From assembly GCA_036268775.1 (NCBI GenBank), contig DATATM010000014.1, forward strand, positions 1 to 64,000: a stretch of DNA of 64,000 nucleotides, written 5' to 3'. Positions within the stretch are counted from its first letter, which is position 1. Each line of letters opens with the position of its first letter. The position numbers and the translations under genes are program-made. The notes beneath the pieces are model-generated. The model had not been told where the DNA came from, ran no database searches, and saw only the letters and a program-made list of their open reading frames with translations. Positions 58,664 through 64,000 of the stretch are shown in pieces. The stretch is from DASZIT01 sp036268775. Its GTDB lineage: Bacteria > Actinomycetota > Acidimicrobiia > Acidimicrobiales > RAAP-2.

Positions 58664-59634
58664 CTGGAGTCGCCGCCGAGCCATCCCTTCTTGCGAAAGT
58701 AGAACGCCAGGCCCAACGCACACAGAACCTCGAAGATGATGGCGAAGATCACAAATGCCCATCCGCCGGTGATGTGAGTGACCAGCCAGGCGAAGTTCTG
58801 TCCGAAGAAGCCGGTGATGAAGGTGAGCGGCAGGAAGATGGTGGCAATGATGGTGAGTTGCTTCATCACCACGTTGAGCCGGTTCGACACGGTGGACAGG
58901 TGCGTGTCCAGGGCTCCGCTCAACAGGTCGCGGTAGCCGTCGACCAGATCGCCGATGCGGATCAAGTGGTCGTAGATGTCCCGCATGTAGCGCTGGCCCT
59001 CGTCGGTGACCCCCGGGATCGGTGACACGCCGGAGATGATCTCGGCGAACATGTCGCGTTGCGGGGTGACCGCCTTCCGCACCGAGATCAGATTCCGCTT
59101 CATATCGAACAGAGTCCCGAGCTGTTTGTTGGTGGGATTGACCAGGATGGCGTCCTCGAGATCGTCGATCTGATTGTCGAAGACGTCCAGAAACGGAAAG
59201 AAGCTGTCGACCAGGTGGTCGATCATGACGTAGAGAACGGTGAACTGAGGAGTCATGAGGTCGTCGGTGCCTCGGCGCTCCTGCCGCTCGAGCACGGCAT
59301 CCAGGGGTGGACAGGTCCCCCGGTGCACGGTGATCACGTAGTGCTCGGAAATGATGAAATGGACTTCGAGGGTTCCCTTGCCGGCGAGTCCCGCCCCGTG
59401 GACCACCATGTAGGTGAAGTTGTCGTAATCCTCGATCTTCGGACGCTGTCCGAATTGCTTGGCGTCGTCCGCGGCCAGATGGTGGATGCGAAACGAGGTG
59501 AGGAGAACGTCGTGGGCTTCGTTGTCGACACCGTCGAGGTCGAGCCAAAAGAAATCGCCGGAGGCAAGGCTCTGGTTGATGAGGTCCCGGGTCGCCGTCA
59601 CCTGATCGTGTTCGTGGATGAGCGTTCCCTGCAT
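58660..59634 (-). CDS. CorA-family divalent cation transporter, GQN variant
   Basis: 324 residues. Large cytosolic N-terminal domain (about 1-260) with long helices (VDSFFPFLDVFDNQIDDLED), then two C-terminal TM segments. The pore signature between them reads FFGQNF rather than the usual YGMN, with the preceding PLTFITGF intact. The GQN form occurs in some CorA relatives. Mg2+, Co2+ or other divalent metal transport is expected. ATG 59634. Confidence 0.88.
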   Translation of the reverse strand: MQGTLIHEHDQVTATRDLINQSLASGDFFWLDLDGVDNEAHDVLLTSFRIHHLAADDAKQFGQRPKIEDYDNFTYMVVHGAGLAGKGTLEVHFIISEHYVITVHRGTCPPLDAVLERQERRGTDDLMTPQFTVLYVMIDHLVDSFFPFLDVFDNQIDDLEDAILVNPTNKQLGTLFDMKRNLISVRKAVTPQRDMFAEIISGVSPIPGVTDEGQRYMRDIYDHLIRIGDLVDGYRDLLSGALDTHLSTVSNRLNVVMKQLTIIATIFLPLTFITGFFGQNFAWLVTHITGGWAFVIFAIIFEVLCALGLAFYFRKKGWLGGDSS

Positions 59635-59704
59635 AGAGCGATTCTGTCGTCTCCACTTGCTTCCAGTGGGGATACCCGCCTTCAGGAAGCCGATCCGGCC
59701 CGGC

Positions 59705-60223
59705 TCAGTCGATCCGGGTGAGGTTCTTCCGGAAATTATGCCCGTTCTTCACGTATTCGGTGGCGGAGAAGCGGATCAGGTCGGCATTCGACTTACCCGG
59801 TTTGATGGTGGCGGGAACCCCGATCGCCAATGCGTTGGCCGGCACCACCATCCGGTTGGGAACGACGGCGTTCGCACCTACCGTGGCCCCCGATTCGATA
59901 ACTGCGTGGTGCAGGACCACGGAGCCGGATCCCACCAGGGAGTTGTCCTGGAGGATGCAGCCCTCCAAGTGAGCCAGATGGCCGATCACGCAGCCTTCCC
60001 CGACGATGGTGGGAAACCCGGGTCCGGCGTGGATCACCGTCCCATCCTGGACCGAGCTTCGGGCACCGATGGTGATGGTTCCATAGTCCCCCCGCAGGAC
60101 CGCACTCGGCCATATCGTTGCCTCGGCCCCGATGGTGACGTCTCCGATGACGACCGCGTCGGGATGCACGTAGGCCTCGGGGTCGACATTGGGGATGAGA
60201 TCGCCTAATTGGTAGATGGCCAT
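59705..60223 (-). CDS. Gamma-class carbonic anhydrase-like hexapeptide protein
   Basis: 172 residues of left-handed beta helix (VIGDVTIGAEATIWPSAVLR, TIVGEGCVIGHLAHLEGCIL) followed by a C-terminal helix. The three metal His are HAG, and HLAH in the second block. Similar to PaaY/YrdA; zinc or iron carbonic anhydrase or acyltransferase activity possible. ATG 60223 with TAGGGT 6 bases upstream. Confidence 0.85.
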   Translation of the reverse strand: MAIYQLGDLIPNVDPEAYVHPDAVVIGDVTIGAEATIWPSAVLRGDYGTITIGARSSVQDGTVIHAGPGFPTIVGEGCVIGHLAHLEGCILQDNSLVGSGSVVLHHAVIESGATVGANAVVPNRMVVPANALAIGVPATIKPGKSNADLIRFSATEYVKNGHNFRKNLTRID

Positions 60224-60229
60224 GCCGTG

Positions 60230-60235
60230 ACCCTA
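60230..60235 (-). promoter_or_regulatory. -10 box TAGGGT, leaderless promoter of the gamma carbonic anhydrase gene
   Basis: Six bases before ATG 60223 on the complement. Confidence 0.5.
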
Positions 60236-60293
60236 TGCGAATGGCTGGGGCGCCGAGTGCGCTCAGTCGCCATTGGTGACACACTTTCCGCCG

Positions 60294-61094
60294 ATGGCTG
60301 ACCGGACCCAGGATGCCTATGACCGCTTCTCGGCCGCGGTGGAACTCCCACTGACCATTTTGGCTCTGGCTTGGCTCCCTGTCCTCGTCATCCCCTTCGT
60401 AGTCAAATTATCACCGGGGGTCAACCTCACCTTCGAGACGATCGACTATTTCGTGTGGGCCGCCTTCGTCGTCGAATACATGACCAAGCTCTATCTGGCG
60501 CCATCCAGGAAGGGTTTTGTCACCCATCATCTGGTGGATCTGGCGGTGATCGCCCTCCCGATGCTTCGCCCCTTGCGAGCGGCGCGGGTGCTGCGGTTGC
60601 TCACGCTCAGCCGGGTCGGGATTGTTCTGACCAATGCGCTGCGCCGGGCGAAGGTGCTGATCACGCATCGTGGGCTGCACTTTGTGTTATTGGCCGTGGT
60701 GCTGATCATCTTCGCCTGTGCCGGGCTGGTGCTCTCGTTCGAGCAGCACGCGATCGCATCAAACATCCACAGCTTCTCCGACGCATTGTGGTGGGCGATG
60801 GTCACGGTCACAACCGTGGGCTATGGCGATCGCTACCCGGTCTCGGCCGGCGGACGAGGGGTCGCGGTCGTCCTGATGTTGGTAGGCATCGGTTTGATCG
60901 GAGTCCTGACCGCCACCATCGCGAGCTATTTCGTCGAGCAGCAGTCCGACGAAGGGATGGAGGCCTTGACTGAGCGCCTCGACCGGATGGAGGCGATGCT
61001 CAAGCAACTCACCGATCAAATTGACACGACGGCCCCGAATCCGGACGTACTCGAATCTGAGGTGCTTCTACCGCCGGCGGCGGGACCCCTGTAG
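60294..61094 (+). CDS. Voltage-gated-type potassium channel
   Basis: 266 residues. Six TM layout: S1-S3 at about 15-95, an Arg-rich S4 LRPLRAARVLRLLTLSRV (about 90-107), S5, pore loop with the selectivity filter TVTTVGYGD (about 177-185) and S6, then a short cytosolic coiled coil (EALTERLDRMEAMLKQL). A bacterial Kv-like tetramer. ATG 60294 is chosen over TTG 60273, which lacks a binding site. Its 3' end overlaps the next, opposite gene by 27 bases. Confidence 0.88.
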   Translation: MADRTQDAYDRFSAAVELPLTILALAWLPVLVIPFVVKLSPGVNLTFETIDYFVWAAFVVEYMTKLYLAPSRKGFVTHHLVDLAVIALPMLRPLRAARVLRLLTLSRVGIVLTNALRRAKVLITHRGLHFVLLAVVLIIFACAGLVLSFEQHAIASNIHSFSDALWWAMVTVTTVGYGDRYPVSAGGRGVAVVLMLVGIGLIGVLTATIASYFVEQQSDEGMEALTERLDRMEAMLKQLTDQIDTTAPNPDVLESEVLLPPAAGPL

Positions 61095-61265
61095 GCCGAT
61101 GGCCCGCAAGAAGGATGCGGTGACCGAGTTGGCCTTGCGATAGACGGCACGTCGGGCATACCGCTTGGCGCCTCCCTTGACCCCGCCACGCTCTACGGCT
61201 TCGACGTTGCCGAGATCGCGGGCTGCCCGATAAAGCTGGCTGCGCAGTGACTTTCTTCGGGCCAT
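61068..61265 (-). CDS. Small basic protein of unknown function
   Basis: 65 residues, MARRKSLRSQLYRAARDLG at the start, rich in Arg/Lys/Ala and ending QGSRRRR; isoelectric point must be very high. Short helical basic proteins of this pattern (ARDLGNVEAVERGG) recur in actinobacteria without a known role; DNA or RNA binding is a fair guess. ATG 61265 follows GGAGG. Confidence 0.6.
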   Translation of the reverse strand: MARRKSLRSQLYRAARDLGNVEAVERGGVKGGAKRYARRAVYRKANSVTASFLRAIGLQGSRRRR

Positions 61266-61452
61266 TTCGGTTCCTCCGGTTCGGTGCAATCGGTCTACTA
61301 CAGGTGCCCGACAAGGACGAGACGACGACGGCGGCTAGCAGCGCACGTCCAGTGGGTGTCGCCTGCTATTTCTCGACAACGGCGATGAACCTGTTCGGCA
61401 GCAGTCGGCCTCCACCTGGAAGTGAATGGGAAGCAGCTTTGGATTTCCGCCC

Positions 61453-61458
61453 TATCCT
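61453..61458 (+). promoter_or_regulatory. -10 box TATCCT, leaderless promoter of the two-domain hypothetical gene
   Basis: Seven bases before ATG 61466. Supports that start over earlier in-frame codons from 61247. Confidence 0.45.
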
Positions 61459-61465
61459 CATCTGC

Positions 61466-62698
61466 ATGGGTCGAATGGGCGATCTCTTGGAGCTGATCGA
61501 CGCAGCCCCGGTCGGCGTCCGGTCACTTAGCGGATCACTGTGGAAGTGGACCCACCATGAGCGGACGCGACGCGCTATCGAAGAGATGGCCCAACGGAGC
61601 GGCACGACTGTTTCCCACTTCGGATTTGGAGGACCGATCGGAGAGACGACCGATGAGCACATCGAGGTTCGGTGTGAGCTGCCAGACCGGTGGCGTATCG
61701 AGTCAGATAGCCGAATCGACGTGAAGGTAGGCGGCGAACGCTGGATGGGTAGTGCAACCCACGTCACCGAGGTTGACGGGGATACTTCAAGTTTGGACGA
61801 TTGCGAAGTCGGCCTGTTCCTCCGGCCCGGATCTCGCCTCCTGGGAGGGCTCCGATTTGAACTGCCGGTTGATGATGAAGTTGCTGGGCGCCCGTGTTGG
61901 AAAGCAGCAGCTACCGCCGATCGCATTAAGAAGATCCCGATGTTCCTGGGCTTGCGCCTAGGTGGGACTGATCACACACTTTGGTTCGACGTGGAAACGG
62001 GAATCATCCTCCGCCATGTCGGAATGATCGACAACGAACCATCCTCCATCGAGGAATTCAAGAGCATCACCATTAATCCGCACGTGGCCGAAGAGACTTT
62101 CAGGTTTGTGGCTCCTCCCGGGATGACTGTCGTCCGGCAGATTGACCAGCTGATCAACATGGCAGAGATGCAGGGAGTAGATCTGCAAGATGTCGATCGG
62201 ACGGACCTGGCGGCAGTACGAAACGCAATGTCGGACATGATGCGCCCTCACCAGCGCGCCCCTGAGGCACAGTTGGAGCGGCGACGGGCGAAGCACATTC
62301 CTGTAGGCGAGCCTCCCGAGGATGAGGCGGCAGCCCGCACCCAGATTGAATACGCCTTCTCACACTTCGGTGACACCGACGAGACCGGATCGGCACTCGT
62401 AAATGTGCAGAAGGGGGATGGCTTGGCCAAGCCCTTGGAAGAGGCGAGGCACCGGATCCCAGGTTCGCCACCCGGAGACGTCAGCATCGTTGTAGATGAC
62501 TTGAAGTTTCTCCGGTCGGATGAGGCAGTCGTCTGGTTCTCCGTAATGGTTGATGGCAATCGACTGGGAATGGTCAACGGTCGCGAGGGGCGAACAGTGC
62601 TGGTCAATCATCAGTGGGTGGTCGAACAGGCCACGATCGTTGATCTGCTTGGGTATGCCGGCGTGGTTGTTCCTCCTCCACCTGACACGGGGTCATAG
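61466..62698 (+). CDS. Hypothetical cytosolic protein, LolA-like plus NTF2/SnoaL-like regions
   Basis: 410 residues, no signal peptide. The first 230 residues have beta-rich blocks (VRCELPDRWRIESDSRIDV, TLWFDVETGIILRHVGMID) resembling the LolA/MucB half-barrel. The last 120 (ARTQIEYAFSHFGDTDETGS, VVWFSVMVDGNRLGMVNGRE) resemble an NTF2-like domain. Both assignments are weak. Codon use is less GC-biased than in the proteasome region. No known neighbours explain its job. Confidence 0.55.
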   Translation: MGRMGDLLELIDAAPVGVRSLSGSLWKWTHHERTRRAIEEMAQRSGTTVSHFGFGGPIGETTDEHIEVRCELPDRWRIESDSRIDVKVGGERWMGSATHVTEVDGDTSSLDDCEVGLFLRPGSRLLGGLRFELPVDDEVAGRPCWKAAATADRIKKIPMFLGLRLGGTDHTLWFDVETGIILRHVGMIDNEPSSIEEFKSITINPHVAEETFRFVAPPGMTVVRQIDQLINMAEMQGVDLQDVDRTDLAAVRNAMSDMMRPHQRAPEAQLERRRAKHIPVGEPPEDEAAARTQIEYAFSHFGDTDETGSALVNVQKGDGLAKPLEEARHRIPGSPPGDVSIVVDDLKFLRSDEAVVWFSVMVDGNRLGMVNGREGRTVLVNHQWVVEQATIVDLLGYAGVVVPPPPDTGS

Positions 62699-62801
62699 CC
62701 GGGAACACGAAGGGGCTTGTTGTGAAGCGGTGATCCGGGCACCGGATCGACCACACTGGCATGATCGCGCCAATTCAATCCCGAAGGATCAGGGTATTCG
62801 C

Positions 62802-63464
62802 ATGACGACCCCTACCCCACCTCCAATCCCAGCTGGTTGGTACCCCGATACCGAGCAGCCCGGTGGGCAGCGCTATTGGGATGGCCAGGCTTGGACTGAT
62901 CACCCCAGCCCGTTTCAGCCAACGCCTCCAACCGCACCACCTCTTCTGTTTGACCCTCAGCCCGGGACCAATCCACCCAACGGTCGCCCAATGGGTCCAC
63001 CGCCCGCCGGATTTGGTTATGGCTACGGCCCGCCGGGCTTCGGACCAGTCCCCGAGGGCATGTATTTCGACGGGCATAGCGGACTCACCCTTCCCCAAGG
63101 GGTCGTACTGGCGAGCGTCGGCAGCCGCATCGGCGCCTATTTCCTGGCGTTTCCGTTAGCAATCGGCACTCTCCTGATTGGCTACATCATTTGGGGAATG
63201 ATTTTGTGGGGCCGCGGTCAAACCCCGGCACTCCGGGTACTTGGCATGCGTTGCTGGCGACCGGAGACTGGGCGAGTCGCCGGCTGGTGGTGGATGGCAC
63301 TTCGGGAAATCGTCGGAGAACTAGTCGAAGGGATCCTGGGCATCATCACCCAAGTGGTGTCATTGGTCCTCATGCTGTCGGGCCGAGAGCGTCAGTGTCT
63401 CCACGATCTCATAGCCGGGACGGTTGTGCTCCATGATCCGAACAAGGTTCTCGCCAATCAATAG
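62802..63464 (+). CDS. DUF2510 and RDD-family membrane protein
   Basis: 220 residues. N-terminal DUF2510 motif PAGWYPDTEQPGGQRYWDGQ then AWT, typically the cytosolic anchor of actinobacterial envelope proteins. A Pro-rich linker (about 35-85) is followed by an RDD domain with two or three TM segments (about 105-205; GMRCWRPETGRVAGW). Function unknown. ATG 62802. A hairpin follows its stop. Confidence 0.8.
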   Translation: MTTPTPPPIPAGWYPDTEQPGGQRYWDGQAWTDHPSPFQPTPPTAPPLLFDPQPGTNPPNGRPMGPPPAGFGYGYGPPGFGPVPEGMYFDGHSGLTLPQGVVLASVGSRIGAYFLAFPLAIGTLLIGYIIWGMILWGRGQTPALRVLGMRCWRPETGRVAGWWWMALREIVGELVEGILGIITQVVSLVLMLSGRERQCLHDLIAGTVVLHDPNKVLANQ

Positions 63465-63467
63465 TCC

Positions 63468-63492
63468 GAGCACACCGATGGAAAGTGTGCTC
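63468..63492 (+). terminator. Hairpin after the RDD-family gene
   Basis: GAGCACAC (63468-63475) pairs with GTGTGCTC (63485-63492) around a 9-base loop, 3 bases after the stop codon. No T tract. Confidence 0.45.
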
Positions 63493-63539
63493 AGATAGCG
63501 GACAATCGTCCGGCTCAAGTCGGCGGATTGGGGAAGACG

Positions 63540-64000
63540 GTGAGTCGCACTTCGCAAGGGCCTGGCGGGCCGCAGACCTCAGATGGGATGTGGTACGCCC
63601 CGCAGCCAGTACAACCTGAACGCATCGACCGACGTTCATTTTTGGCCCGAGGAGCTGTCGCCGGAGCCGGGATCATTGTCCTTGGCACCGCCGGAGGGTT
63701 GCTCGAGGCCTGCACCCCCTCGAAGTCCACTTCGACGGCAAAGACAACCCAGCCGCCTGGGACCAGTGTGGCGGCGTCGGGTTTGCCGGACGAGATCAAA
63801 GCGGTCATGAACAAGCCCCAGTACAAAGGCGCCACCTGGAGCCTGCTCGTGACCGACCTGAGGACCGGTGAGAAGTTCTACCCACTTAACCCCGGCCAGC
63901 TGTCGTTCACCGGGTCCACTCGCAAACTGTTTTCAATCGGCGAGGCGATGAATCTCTTTGGGGCGGACTACCGGCAGACGACGCCCGTATACCGCACCGG
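63540..64000 (+). CDS. D-alanyl-D-alanine carboxypeptidase/PBP4-type protein, 3' end cut off
   Basis: 153 codons visible. The N terminus has a twin-arginine signal RRSFLARGAVAGAGIIVLG ending in a possible lipobox LLEAC. Then FTGSTRKLFSIGEAMNLFG gives the SxxK active-site motif (Ser and Lys in STRK) with the typical GADYRQTTPVYRTG of peptidase S13/DacB enzymes, which trim or cut peptidoglycan cross-links. GTG 63540 is the start. Tat export would use the tatBC genes of this window. The gene continues past the edge. Confidence 0.75.
   Translation, partial: MSRTSQGPGGPQTSDGMWYAPQPVQPERIDRRSFLARGAVAGAGIIVLGTAGGLLEACTPSKSTSTAKTTQPPGTSVAASGLPDEIKAVMNKPQYKGATWSLLVTDLRTGEKFYPLNPGQLSFTGSTRKLFSIGEAMNLFGADYRQTTPVYRT

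Noticed and set aside
1..64000. CRISPR arrays, rRNA/tRNA genes, insertion sequences, prophage
   Set aside because: No regularly spaced repeats, no T-loop-like tRNA pattern, no transposase or integrase motifs were found on reading both strands; a covariance-model scan for tRNAs was not possible here.

Overview
The window is a GC-rich, gene-dense chromosomal segment of an actinobacterium. Evidence for this is a complete Pup-proteasome locus (arc, dop, pup, prcB, prcA, pafA), a mycothiol synthase (mshD), menaquinone genes, a deazaflavin (F420)-type oxidoreductase, DUF4193 and ResR-type MerR proteins, frequent GTG starts, and many start codons placed 6-7 bases after a TAnnnT box (leaderless mRNAs). 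The mix of families (no pafBC, a fused isobutyryl-CoA mutase, a two-domain ThyX-like protein) suggests a deep-branching lineage such as Acidimicrobiia; that placement is inference. No rRNA, tRNA, CRISPR array, insertion sequence or phage was recognised.

Layout. 1-12.7 kb: a cut-off flippase-like membrane protein, an AI-2E-type permease, polyprenol-phosphate mannosyltransferase, a two-component pair, an alpha/beta hydrolase, a minus-strand MaoC / MerR / menG / menF group, a VIT-type transporter, and the divergent pair mshD / nth. 12.7-17.3 kb: a DUF1275 membrane protein and the 1107-residue fused acyl-CoA mutase icmF. 17.4-26.1 kb: a tightly overlapped biosynthetic operon hisD-C-B-H-A-F, a Cpn10-like gene, hisI, trpE and a YgfZ-like folate protein. 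26.1-28.8 kb: four membrane proteins and trmI. 28.8-41.5 kb: a ferredoxin and the proteasome locus, running on into lepB, tatB, tatC, helY and the ThyX-like gene; several of these open with their own leaderless promoter.

41.5-49.3 kb: a gene-free, structured stretch, a DUF4193 zinc-ribbon gene, small conserved proteins, a GNAT enzyme, a second hydrolase, an HtrA-type protease behind 11-bp-spaced direct repeats, two small zinc-finger proteins, and a tandem duplicated pair of small ABM-like genes. 49.5-58.7 kb: a class II aldolase-like protein, a Sco1 lipoprotein, a glycine-cleavage operon (gcvT, gcvPA, gcvPB, no gcvH) with a deazaflavin oxidoreductase, a ResR-like MerR regulator coupled to a nuclease-like protein, and divergently a MhuD-like haem oxygenase candidate with DUF2889 and lipoprotein genes. 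58.7-64 kb: a CorA-type transporter, gamma carbonic anhydrase, a potassium channel, lineage-specific proteins, and a cut-off Tat-exported PBP4-type carboxypeptidase.

The most unusual items are: the ThyX-like protein whose signature motif is split between its two halves; the structured intergenic segment at 41.57-41.78 kb; the mismatch between ribosome-binding site and reading frame at the start of arc; the recurring leaderless spacing; the 11-bp direct repeats in front of htrA; and the complex regulatory region between resR and the MhuD-like gene.
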